Origin: RBG-16-66-20 sp964616875
GTDB taxonomy: Bacteria > Pseudomonadota > Gammaproteobacteria > Burkholderiales > SG8-39
Assembly: GCA_964616875.1 (NCBI GenBank)
Contig: CAZTSJ010000273.1
Span: forward strand, 1 to 11,870
Reading direction: 5' to 3'
DNA length: 11,870 nt
Made by a program: the position numbers and the translations under genes. Below the pieces are notes generated by a model. It searched no databases and was not told the DNA's origin. It saw only the letters and a list, made by a program, of their open reading frames with translations. The stretch's first letter is position 1; each line of letters starts with the position of its first letter. Shown piece after piece: positions 1-6,989 of this stretch.

Positions 1-1247
1 TGGGCGGCGAAGCGCCGATGGATCTGTTCGAAGTGGATATCCGGCGCTTCGGCGCCTACGCCGCCGAAGCCGACTGGCTGCGCCAGCGCACGGTGGAGAC
101 GCTCGGCCTGCACTACGCCATGCGCTGGCCGCGGCAGGAGCTGGAATCGGGGCGTCCCCTGCGCAGCTCGCCGCTCTACGGGCGATTGAAGGCGAAGGGG
201 GCCCAGTTCGGCTCCAAGATGGGTTGGGAAAGGGCGAACTGGTTTGGTCCACCGGTGCAATACACGCTTGGCAGACCCAATTGGCTCGAATCTGTCGTTG
301 CCGAGCAAGCGGCCGTGCGGCAGGCGGTTGGAATCTTCGACCAGACCTCCTTCGGCAAGCTCCAGGTAACCGGCCGCGATGCGCACTCACTTCTCGAACG
401 GGTGTGCGCGAATCGTATTGGCAACATCGGCGACCTGACCTACACGGCGATGCTCAATCGCAAGGGCGGATTCGAAAGCGACATCACCGTCCAGCGCCTT
501 GGCGCGCGGGAGTTTTTCATCGTCACGGGATCGGCCCAGCCGGTGCGCGACCTGGCCTGGCTGCGGCGCAATGTGGTGCAGGGCGAAGATGTCCTGATCG
601 AGGATGTCACCGATCGCTTTTCAGTGATTTCCCTCTTGGGACCCAATTCTTCAATGCTGATTGAAAAAATTGAATTGAAGACTGCGCGCGCAGTTCCCGC
701 GTCCTACGTCGGCGGTCCGGGTTGGGAGCTCTACGTGCCGGTGGCGGACGCGCCAATGCTTTACGACCAGCTCTGGAGCGCAGGCGGTACGCTCGGCCTC
801 AAGGATTGCGGCTATTACGCGCTCGATGCGCTGCGTATCGAGGCGGGCCGGCGCGCGTTCGGCGCCGAGCTCTCGCCCGATTACACGCCCTACGAGGCGG
901 GCCTTGGGTATGCCGTGAAGCTGGACAAGCCCGCCGAGTTCATCGGCCGCGAGGCGCTGCGCGCCGCGCCGCGCGGCGAGCTCGCCAAGCGGCTCCTGAT
1001 CTTCACGTTTCCCGCGACGGAGCTCTTCGCCTGGGGCGGCGAGCCGATCCTGCGCGATGGCAAACCGGTGGGCGAACTGACCTCGGTGGCCTACAGCGCC
1101 ACGCTGGCGCAGATGGTCGGCATGGGTTTCGTGCACGGCGCGCAACCGGAGCGCAGCGAGCAGCTGCTCGGGAGCCGCTACGAGATCGAGGTTTCGGGCG
1201 CGCGCGTGCTTGCGCGCGCGAGCCTGAAGGCGCCATGGCCAGGATAG
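1..1247 (+). CDS. FAD-dependent oxidoreductase/GcvT-fold fusion (dimethylglycine or sarcosine dehydrogenase-like), C-terminal part, 5' partial
   Basis: The frame is open to the left edge: codons from base 3 read GGEAP before the first ATG at 18. The ATG at 18 is therefore very likely internal, and the FAD-binding half lies outside the window. The visible 409 residues match the second half of the roughly 800-residue dimethylglycine/sarcosine dehydrogenase family. The end of the linker domain (VDIRRF, LHYAMRWP, SPLYGRLKAKGAQFG, GWERANWF; residues 6-76 from the ATG) is followed by a folate-binding aminomethyltransferase (GcvT) domain at about 85-325, with DQTSFGKLQVTGRDA and TAMLNRKGGFESDITV. 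ALRIEAGRRAFGAELSPDYT (271-290) follows, and then a GcvT C-terminal barrel (about 330-405). By family, such enzymes oxidatively demethylate N-methylated glycine and pass the one-carbon unit to tetrahydrofolate. The exact substrate cannot be read here. It ends with TAG and overlaps the next gene by 13 bases. Confidence 0.9.
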   Translation, partial: GGEAPMDLFEVDIRRFGAYAAEADWLRQRTVETLGLHYAMRWPRQELESGRPLRSSPLYGRLKAKGAQFGSKMGWERANWFGPPVQYTLGRPNWLESVVAEQAAVRQAVGIFDQTSFGKLQVTGRDAHSLLERVCANRIGNIGDLTYTAMLNRKGGFESDITVQRLGAREFFIVTGSAQPVRDLAWLRRNVVQGEDVLIEDVTDRFSVISLLGPNSSMLIEKIELKTARAVPASYVGGPGWELYVPVADAPMLYDQLWSAGGTLGLKDCGYYALDALRIEAGRRAFGAELSPDYTPYEAGLGYAVKLDKPAEFIGREALRAAPRGELAKRLLIFTFPATELFAWGGEPILRDGKPVGELTSVAYSATLAQMVGMGFVHGAQPERSEQLLGSRYEIEVSGARVLARASLKAPWPG

Positions 1248-2236
1248 TTCGCACCGACCGCGAGTTGGAGATGCAGGGCGTGGATGCGGCGCTGCGCGCC
1301 ACGGGCCACGAGGTCGTGCTGCTGCCTGACGGCGTCAGCGAGGACGAGCTCGCGGGCGCGCTGGGCGAAGCCGAGCTTCTGCTCATGTGCTACACGCCGG
1401 TCACGGCGCGCGTGATCGCTTCGGCGCCGCAGCTGAAGGGCATCGTCAAATACGGCGTGGGCATCGATGCCATCGACATCGAGGCGGCGAAGGCGCGCGG
1501 CATCGCCGTGGTCAATATTCCCGAATACGCCGAGGAGACGGTGGCCGAAGGCGCTTTCGCGCTCATGATCGCGCTGGCAAAGAAGCTGAAGCCCATCCAG
1601 CGCGAGATGGACGCGAAAGGCTGGGCCTGGCCGACGCCGCAGTGGCTGGGACTCGATCTCGCCGGCAAGACCCTCGGCCTGGTCGGCGTGGGCAAAATCG
1701 GCTCGAGCATGGCGCGCATGGCGCAGGGGTTCAGGATGCGGGTGGTCGGTTTCAGTCCCAATTCTCTTTTTCCTCCCGGAATGGAAAAGCGAAATCATCT
1801 GCAGGAGATGCTTGCCGAGTGCGATTTCGTTTCAATTCACTGCGTGTTGAATGCGGAAACCCGCGGCCTGATCGGGGAGCGCGAACTCGCTGCAATGCGA
1901 CCTTCGGCCTTCCTCGTCAACACGGCGCGGGGCGCGATCGTGGACGAAGCGGCGCTGCTGCGCGCGTTGCAGGAGCGGCGCATCGCGGGCGCCGCCCTGG
2001 ATGTTTTTTCAGTTGAACCAGTGAAAAAACAGGGACACCAGCTGAGCGCGCTCTACGCCATGGACAACGTCATCCTCTCGCCGCACCTCACCTTCTATAC
2101 CCATGAGGCGATGGCGCGCCTCGAGGCCGAGACGCTCGAGCGCTGCATGGAAGTGCTCGAAGGCCGGCCGGTGACGGTGAAATCGCGCGACCCGCGCCTG
2201 CGCGCGCAGCGCAAAGGAGTGCGCTTCCTTGATTGA
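1235..2236 (+). CDS. D-2-hydroxyacid dehydrogenase (NAD(P)-dependent, phosphoglycerate/glyoxylate reductase family)
   Basis: A 333-residue protein, normal length for the family, which interconverts 2-oxoacids and D-2-hydroxyacids with a nicotinamide cofactor. The Rossmann motif G151-V-G153-K-I-G156 is present. So is the catalytic set: R232 in NTARGAIVDE, E261 in FSVEP and H284 in SPHL, spaced as in the family. N-terminal KYGVGIDAIDIEAAKARGI and NIPEYAEETVAEGA are typical. The residue normally Asp at the end of the second Rossmann strand (consensus like GYDP) reads GFSP, so Ser174 stands there; cofactor preference is therefore uncertain. The ATG at 1235 was chosen because the Rossmann-like fold starts at once (MARIVRTD) and GAAGG lies 4 bases upstream. 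The frame is open further left, but that part is a shadow of the GcvT gene. Cytoplasmic. It could act on glyoxylate, hydroxypyruvate or another small 2-oxoacid; the sequence does not decide. Confidence 0.9.
   Translation: MARIVRTDRELEMQGVDAALRATGHEVVLLPDGVSEDELAGALGEAELLLMCYTPVTARVIASAPQLKGIVKYGVGIDAIDIEAAKARGIAVVNIPEYAEETVAEGAFALMIALAKKLKPIQREMDAKGWAWPTPQWLGLDLAGKTLGLVGVGKIGSSMARMAQGFRMRVVGFSPNSLFPPGMEKRNHLQEMLAECDFVSIHCVLNAETRGLIGERELAAMRPSAFLVNTARGAIVDEAALLRALQERRIAGAALDVFSVEPVKKQGHQLSALYAMDNVILSPHLTFYTHEAMARLEAETLERCMEVLEGRPVTVKSRDPRLRAQRKGVRFLD
2213..2219 (+). promoter_or_regulatory. Shine-Dalgarno for the TTG-started Nudix gene
   Basis: AAAGGAG lies 9 bases before TTG at 2229 and inside the end of the hydroxyacid dehydrogenase gene. 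It is what decides the unusual TTG start, since no ATG or GTG lies in frame at a useful distance before the conserved N-terminal domain. Confidence 0.75.
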
Positions 2237-3083
2237 GGGGCTGCTGCGCGCTCTGCGCGCCGCGCGGGATTTCGGGCCGCAGGGCTACCTGCCGCTGGTA
2301 CTGGGCGCCGACGCGATCGGCTGGGTTCGGTGCGATCTGGCCGATCGATTGCGCGCCTGGCCAAGCGTATTTAAAATCGCTGCCGAGGAAATTCAACTGC
2401 GGCCCGCGGCTGAGGCAGCATTGAGCGCGCAGCTGGCAGAGGTCGCGTCAGCCCTTGCGCGCGATGGGGTGGTCCGCGGCTGGCGGGGCGAGACGTATGC
2501 TGTACGCGCGAAAGAGGGCGGCGCGCCGCTGTTTCATCTCGAGCGCGCCGCGATGCGCTTCTTTGGATTGACCTCTGCCGCGGCGCATTTAAATGGGTAC
2601 GCGATTGAGAATAAAAATCCAAGCATCTGGATCGCGCGCCGTGCGGCGACGAAGGCGATCGACCCGGGCATGCTCGATACCCTGGTCGGCGGCGGCGTGC
2701 CTTCCGGGGAGGATGCATGGCGCACTTTGCTGCGCGAGTGCGGCGAGGAAGCGGGAATTCCCGTCGCGCTTGCGGAAAAAGCACAGCCTGCGGGCACGTT
2801 GCGGGTCTGCCGTGAAGTCCCCGAGGGACTGCATAGCGAAATTCTGTACGTGCATGACCTTGCGCTGCCTGCGGACTTCACGCCGCGCAACAGCGATGGC
2901 GAAGTGAGCGAATTCCTCCCGCTCGACGCGGAGGCGCTGCTCGAGCGCATCGCGGCCGGTGAGATGACCGTGGAGGCAGGCCTGGTCGCGGTGGATTTCG
3001 TCCTGCGGCACGCGCTGCTGCGCGACGCCGATACCGGAATCAGCGCCGCGGTGGAAGCTTGCCGGCGCGCTCCAGGATCGTGA
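2229..3083 (+). CDS. DUF4743-Nudix hydrolase (Tnr3/YJR142W-like)
   Basis: A 284-residue protein with a DUF4743-type N-terminal domain (about 1-115) and a Nudix domain (about 120-265). The Nudix signature is complete: G155, E161, then R169-E170, E173-E174, G176 and I177 in GGVPSGEDAWRTLLRECGEE and the following AGI. These residues bind the metal and cleave a nucleoside-diphosphate-like pyrophosphate bond. Related yeast and plant proteins with this layout have been reported to remove oxidised or damaged thiamine diphosphate, so a metabolite-repair role is a reasonable guess, not shown here. The start is TTG at 2229 with a good Shine-Dalgarno. The gene overlaps the hydroxyacid dehydrogenase by 8 bases, suggesting co-translation. 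Its last 44 bases overlap the end of the ankyrin gene on the other strand. Likely cytoplasmic; no signal peptide. Confidence 0.9.
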   Translation: MIEGLLRALRAARDFGPQGYLPLVLGADAIGWVRCDLADRLRAWPSVFKIAAEEIQLRPAAEAALSAQLAEVASALARDGVVRGWRGETYAVRAKEGGAPLFHLERAAMRFFGLTSAAAHLNGYAIENKNPSIWIARRAATKAIDPGMLDTLVGGGVPSGEDAWRTLLRECGEEAGIPVALAEKAQPAGTLRVCREVPEGLHSEILYVHDLALPADFTPRNSDGEVSEFLPLDAEALLERIAAGEMTVEAGLVAVDFVLRHALLRDADTGISAAVEACRRAPGS

Positions 3084-3747
3084 CCATCTCGCGGTAGCCG
3101 CGGCTGCGCGCCAGAGCGACCGGCGAAGCGCCGTTGCGGTCGCGGAGATGCACGTCGGCGCCGGCGTCGACGAGCGCCTTGAGCGTGTCGGTGTGGCGCG
3201 GACCGCCGTTGCCGAGCACGACCGATTCGATCAGCGCCGTCCAGCCGAGGTTGTTCACGTGGTCGAGCGGTGCGCCGGCGCTGATGAGCTCGCGCACCAC
3301 CTCGACATGACCCAGGTGCGACGCCGCGATCAGCGCGGTGCCGTCGTACCGGCTGGTGACATTGCCGGCGCGGCAGCCCAGCGCCAGCGCAAGGCGCAGC
3401 ACCGGCAGGTCGTTGGCGACGGCCGCGATGGTGACGATGTCGTAGCGGTCGTTCTCCAGCGCGTTGGGGTCGGCGCCCGCCTTGACGAGCGCCCGCATGG
3501 CGTCGAGTCGCGAGCGATAGGCCGCCACGTGCAGCGGCGTGCGGCCGTGCCCGTCGCGCGCGTTCGGATCGGCGCCGCTCGCCGCCTGCTGCGGGATCGC
3601 TGCCGCGTCGCCGTAGGCCGCCGCAGCGTGCAGCCCGGCATAGCGCGCAAGTTCCTGCGGCGTGGGCGGCACCTGGGCGGCAGCCGGTGCGCAGGCGAGA
3701 ATGGCCGCGAACAGCGCATCGCACGCAAACGGCCGAAAGGGTCGCAT
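3040..3747 (-). CDS. Secreted ankyrin-repeat protein
   Basis: A 235-residue protein with a short N-terminal signal (MRPFRPFACDALFAAILACAP, likely cut after AAA at about 24). ILAC at 16-19 is a poor lipobox, so a lipoprotein is less likely but possible. The rest is about six ankyrin repeats (roughly 36-65, 68-98, 101-131, 135-165, 167-202, 205-230). These show the usual G-TPLH-AA, GADPNA and G-TALI-AS cores, with one longer loop around GNGGPRHTD. Ankyrin repeats bind other proteins; no catalytic domain is present and the partner is unknown. The ATG at 3747 shares one base with the stop of the aldehyde dehydrogenase (TGATG), so it is probably translated by re-initiation as the last gene of the operon. 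The open frame continues upstream to 4248, but that part lies inside the dehydrogenase and lacks a signal sequence. A periplasmic scaffold or protective role is only inference. Confidence 0.88.
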   Translation of the reverse strand: MRPFRPFACDALFAAILACAPAAAQVPPTPQELARYAGLHAAAAYGDAAAIPQQAASGADPNARDGHGRTPLHVAAYRSRLDAMRALVKAGADPNALENDRYDIVTIAAVANDLPVLRLALALGCRAGNVTSRYDGTALIAASHLGHVEVVRELISAGAPLDHVNNLGWTALIESVVLGNGGPRHTDTLKALVDAGADVHLRDRNGASPVALARSRGYREMVTILERAGKLPPRR

Positions 3748-5111
3748 CACGCCTGGCGCAAATGCCAGGCCTTGGGCCGCGTCATGGCCTGGATGCCGTA
3801 GGTGGACAGCGTGAGCCCGACCCCCGAATGGCCGACGCCCGACCAGGGCAACCGCGGGCTGACGCGGTCGCAGCAGTTCCAGTAGACCGAACCTGAGCGG
3901 ACCTGCGCGAGGATGCGCCGCGCGCGCGGCTCGTCCGGGGTATAGACGCCCGCGGTCAGCCCGTACGCGGTGTCGTTCATGAGCCGCAATGCTTCGTCGT
4001 CGTCCGCGACTTTCTGGATGCCGATGAGCGGCCCGAAACTCTCCTCGCGCATGAGCTCCATGCCGTGGTTCACGTTCGAGAACACCGTCGCCTCGAACCA
4101 GTTGCCGGGCCGCGCGATGCGCTTGCCGCCAGCGAGCAGCGTTGCGCCCTTGGCGAGGGCGTCGGCGACCTGGCGCTCGAGCACGGCGAGCTGCGGCGCG
4201 CGCGCGAGCGGCCCGAGGTACGTGGAATCGTCCATCGGATCGCCGCACTTGAATCCCTTCACGGTGGCGACGAAAGCCTCGACGAAGCGCGCGTGGATCT
4301 TCTCGTGCACGTAAATGCGCTCCACCGAGCAGCAGCTCTGCCCCGCGTTGTACATCGCGCCATCGGCGAGCGATTCGGCGGCGGTCTTCGGGTCCGTGTC
4401 CTCGCAGACATAGGTCGGGTCCTTGCCGCCCAGCTCCAGCTGCAGCTTCACCATGCGCGGCGCGCAGGCGGCGGCGATGCGCGCGCCGGTGGCGTACGAG
4501 CCGGTGAAGAAAATCCCGTCGACGGGTTGCTCCACAAGCGCCGCGCCCGTGGCTCCGGAACCTGTCAAGACAGCAAACACGTCCGGCGGCACGCCCGCGG
4601 CATGCAGCATCTCGCCGATCGCGAGGCCGGTGAGCGCGGCGAATTCGGAGGGCTTGTAGAGCACCGCGTTGCCCGCGAGCAGCGCCGGCACGAACACGTT
4701 CGAGCCGACGAAGTAGGGGTAGTTCCAGGCCGAGATGTTCGCCACCACGCCGAGCGGCTCGTGCGTGATCTGTTCCTGCAGCTTCTGCTCGGCAAGAACC
4801 GTCTCCGCTCCGAGCGCGCTTTTTGTGTTGTCAAGAAAAAAATCGATTCGGCCAGAGAGCGCGGTGAGTTTGTTGCGCGACTGCGCGATGGGCTTGCCGG
4901 TCTCGCGCGTCAGGGTCGCCGCAAGTCCGGCTTTTCTTTCTTCTACAAGCTGTTTGAACCGCAGGATGGCGGCAAGGCGTTGCTCCAGAGGCCTGGCCGC
5001 CCAGGCAGGTTGCGCCTTCCGTGCCCCGGCATACTTCGCCCCTACCGCTTGCGCGTCGTCCTCCGCTAGCTCGCGGATGAGCGAGCCGTCAGCGGGATTG
5101 GATATGTTCAC
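3747..5111 (-). CDS. NAD(P)-dependent aldehyde dehydrogenase (PuuC-like role inferred)
   Basis: A 454-residue aldehyde dehydrogenase that oxidises an aldehyde to an acid. With numbering from the chosen start, WNYP holds N130 of the oxyanion site. KPSE (153-156) and FTGS (202-205) form the cofactor pocket. E226 in LELGGKDP is the general base, C260 in NAGQSCCSVERI the nucleophile, and E357 in EESFGP a conserved ribose contact. All key residues are present. The GTG at 5111 (VNISNPADGS) was chosen since homologous proteins begin near this NP-DG motif and the overlap with the hydrolase gene is then 23 bases. An ATG at 5150 would add 13 atypical residues and a 62-base overlap. Neither start has a clear Shine-Dalgarno, which fits translational coupling. 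Next to a gamma-glutamyl ligase, an alcohol dehydrogenase and a gamma-glutamyl hydrolase, the likely substrate is a gamma-glutamylated amino aldehyde (inference). Confidence 0.92.
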   Translation of the reverse strand: MNISNPADGSLIRELAEDDAQAVGAKYAGARKAQPAWAARPLEQRLAAILRFKQLVEERKAGLAATLTRETGKPIAQSRNKLTALSGRIDFFLDNTKSALGAETVLAEQKLQEQITHEPLGVVANISAWNYPYFVGSNVFVPALLAGNAVLYKPSEFAALTGLAIGEMLHAAGVPPDVFAVLTGSGATGAALVEQPVDGIFFTGSYATGARIAAACAPRMVKLQLELGGKDPTYVCEDTDPKTAAESLADGAMYNAGQSCCSVERIYVHEKIHARFVEAFVATVKGFKCGDPMDDSTYLGPLARAPQLAVLERQVADALAKGATLLAGGKRIARPGNWFEATVFSNVNHGMELMREESFGPLIGIQKVADDDEALRLMNDTAYGLTAGVYTPDEPRARRILAQVRSGSVYWNCCDRVSPRLPWSGVGHSGVGLTLSTYGIQAMTRPKAWHLRQA

Positions 5112-5868
5112 GCGAGGCCCGGAGAAAATCCTGCAGCAGGGGCGCCGCATTCAGCACGCCGTCGTTGCGGCCATGCAGGAACTCCGGATGCCATTGCACG
5201 CCCGCGACGTATTGCGGCCCCTCGAGCCGCAGCGCCTCGATCACGTCATCGTCGGCCGAGCGCGCTTCGACCGTGAGCCCCTTGCCCAGGCGATTCACCG
5301 CCTGGTGGTGGAGCGAATTCACTTTCGCGCGTCCCACGCCCGGGTAGAGCGCGGCGAGCTGCGTGCCGGGGAGGATTTCGATCTGGTGGTACTTCTCGTC
5401 GTAAATTGCGATGTCCTGATGCCCCAGCGCGCCCGGCTTCTGCGTCGCGGTGTCCTGGTAGAGCGTGCCGCCAAGCGCGACGTTGATGACCTGTTGTCCG
5501 CGGCAAACGCCCAATACCGGCTTCTTCAGCTGCATGAATCTGTCCAGGAGTTCCAGCTCGTAGCGATCGCGCTCGGGATCGCCCGCCCACTCCGGCCTGA
5601 GCGGTGCTTCGCCGTACATCTGCGGCGAGACGTCGGTGCCGCCCTGCAGCACGAGGCCGTCCAGCTCCTGCGCATAGTCGGCGAGCGCGAGGGCGTTCGA
5701 AGCGCGCTCGACGACGTCGGCGACGAGGTAGACGAGCACGCCCGCCGATTGCAGCCAGCGCGCGAAGGATTGCTCGAGGTAGTAGACGTTTTTCTTCAGA
5801 TACCCGGACTTCGCCGCATCGCCATACTGGATGCGCGCCGAGACGCCGATCCGCAGCGGCCGGGTCAT
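5089..5868 (-). CDS. Class I glutamine amidotransferase-like gamma-glutamyl amide hydrolase (PuuD-like, peptidase C26)
   Basis: A 259-residue, single-domain class I amidotransferase fold, as in E. coli PuuD, which splits gamma-glutamyl-GABA into GABA and glutamate. The triad is visible: nucleophile C122 in GVCRGQQ, H227 and E229 in QWHPEF. LVLQGGTDVSPQMYGE (about 73-87) is the family's characteristic loop; VNSLHHQAV (183-191) is also typical. No synthase domain is attached, which supports a free hydrolase. The ATG at 5868 overlaps the stop of the iron alcohol dehydrogenase as ATGA, and the 3' end overlaps the aldehyde dehydrogenase start. Cytoplasmic. In this operon it is best placed as the last step, releasing glutamate from the oxidised product. 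The true amide is unknown, so no symbol is assigned. Confidence 0.9.
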   Translation of the reverse strand: MTRPLRIGVSARIQYGDAAKSGYLKKNVYYLEQSFARWLQSAGVLVYLVADVVERASNALALADYAQELDGLVLQGGTDVSPQMYGEAPLRPEWAGDPERDRYELELLDRFMQLKKPVLGVCRGQQVINVALGGTLYQDTATQKPGALGHQDIAIYDEKYHQIEILPGTQLAALYPGVGRAKVNSLHHQAVNRLGKGLTVEARSADDDVIEALRLEGPQYVAGVQWHPEFLHGRNDGVLNAAPLLQDFLRASREHIQSR

Positions 5869-6986
5869 AGCGCGGCGGCGAAGAGCTGTTCGAAATCCCG
5901 CTTCGTGCAGGGCCGCGGATTGGTCTGGTGGCAGATGTCGGCGATGGCGATCTCGACGAGTTTGGGAATTTGATCGTTCCGTACTCCAACAGCACCAAGA
6001 CGATCCGGGATGCCGATTTCATTCTTCAGGTGCACCAGAAATGAAATCAGATCCGTGGCGCCCGCGACGCGCGCCAGCTCCTTCATCTTCGCCTCTGCCG
6101 CGGACAGGTTGAAGCGCATGACGTGATCGATCATCAACGCGTTGGCGAGGCCGTGATGCAGGTCGGCGACCGTGGACAACGCATGTGCGCAGGAATGCAC
6201 CGCGCCGAGGTCCTTCTGGAATGCGATCGCGCCCATCATCGAGGCCATCAGCATGTCGCTGCGCGCCTGGATGTTGCCGGGTTCCTTGACAGCCAACGGT
6301 AATGCCCGGGCGGCGATCCTCACCCCTTCGAGCGCGATGCCGTCGCACAGCGGGTGGTAGGCGGGCGAGAGGTAGGACTCGATATTGTGCGTGAGCGCGT
6401 CCATGCCGGTCGCGGCGGTGAGCTTCGCCGGCAAGGCCAGCGTCAGCTCCGGATCTGCGAATACTGCCTTGGCGAGCAGGGCAGGCGAAAAGATGATGCG
6501 CTTGATGTGCGTGTCATCCTCGGAAATCACCGAGGAACGGCCGACTTCGCTTCCAGTGCCGGCGGTCGTAGGCAGCGCGACGAAATGCGGCAGCGGTTTC
6601 TCGATCGGCCGCAGCTTGGCGTGATCCCAGGCGTACTCGAGCACGTCGCCCGGATGCACTGCCATCAGTGCAACCGCCTTCGCCACATCCAGCGCCGCGC
6701 CGCCACCGAAGCCGATCACCGCATCCGCGCGGTGCGCCCGGTATGCGTCCACGCCCGCGCTAACTTGCGATGCGACTGGATTGCCTTGAACTCCGGAGAA
6801 AACTTCCAAATCCAATCCGGAGAAAAAAGAACGAAATTCACCAAGGACAGGCAACGCTGCGAGACCCTTGTCGGTCACGATCAAGGGCCGTTTGCAGCCG
6901 GCCGCCATCAGGTTTTCCGCGACGAGCTTTCTCGCCCCCGGCCCGAAATGGATCGTGGTGGGGAAGGCGAAGCGCTGGATCGTCAT
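5865..6986 (-). CDS. Iron-containing (group III) alcohol dehydrogenase
   Basis: A 373-residue group III alcohol dehydrogenase. The cofactor loop FGGGAALD (93-100) and PTTAGTGSEV (139-148) are present. The metal ligands are D196 and H200 in GMDALTH, H264 in AVHSCAHAL and H278 in LHHGLANA, nearly the same numbering as E. coli FucO. The family interconverts alcohols and aldehydes with NAD(P). The GGGS usual in the family is GGGA here, a conservative change. The ATG at 6986 lies 3 bases after the stop of the PIN gene. The preceding bases hold no proper Shine-Dalgarno, odd for the first gene after a foreign-looking cassette. It is followed by the PuuD-like gene with a 4-base overlap. With the ligase and aldehyde dehydrogenase nearby, oxidation of the hydroxyl of a gamma-glutamylated amino alcohol is the favoured role, but the reverse (reductive) direction cannot be excluded. 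Confidence 0.92.
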   Translation of the reverse strand: MTIQRFAFPTTIHFGPGARKLVAENLMAAGCKRPLIVTDKGLAALPVLGEFRSFFSGLDLEVFSGVQGNPVASQVSAGVDAYRAHRADAVIGFGGGAALDVAKAVALMAVHPGDVLEYAWDHAKLRPIEKPLPHFVALPTTAGTGSEVGRSSVISEDDTHIKRIIFSPALLAKAVFADPELTLALPAKLTAATGMDALTHNIESYLSPAYHPLCDGIALEGVRIAARALPLAVKEPGNIQARSDMLMASMMGAIAFQKDLGAVHSCAHALSTVADLHHGLANALMIDHVMRFNLSAAEAKMKELARVAGATDLISFLVHLKNEIGIPDRLGAVGVRNDQIPKLVEIAIADICHQTNPRPCTKRDFEQLFAAAL

Positions 6987-6987
6987 T
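6981..6987 (-). repeat. Direct repeat copy 1 (AATGACG) at the alcohol dehydrogenase start
   Basis: The minus strand reads AATGACG covering the ATG of the iron alcohol dehydrogenase. The same 7 bases recur at 7802-7808, on the other side of the HicB/58-residue/PIN cassette. Confidence 0.6.
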
Positions 6988-6989
6988 TG

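Noticed and set aside
722..1234. N-terminal extension of the hydroxyacid dehydrogenase frame
   Set aside because: The residues before 1235 are Arg/Ala-rich and lie within the GcvT domain of the previous gene; the dehydrogenase fold starts at MARIVRTD.
2534..3724. Minus-strand open frame (396 codons) overlapping the Nudix and ankyrin genes
   Set aside because: Arg/Ala-rich translation with no motif, in conflict with two well-supported genes.
3148..3801. Plus-strand open frame opposite the ankyrin gene
   Set aside because: The ankyrin repeats on the minus strand are regular and convincing; this frame has no domain.
3748..4248. Upstream extension of the ankyrin frame
   Set aside because: It would bury the signal peptide and overlap the C-terminal catalytic domain of the aldehyde dehydrogenase.
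4065..5069. Plus-strand open frame (334 codons) opposite the aldehyde dehydrogenase
   Set aside because: Low-complexity Arg/Glu/Gly-rich translation with no family signature, fully antisense to a conserved enzyme.
4735..5973. Plus-strand open frame (412 codons) opposite the aldehyde dehydrogenase and hydrolase
   Set aside because: It runs across the ends of two well-supported minus-strand genes and shows no domain; a GC-rich shadow.
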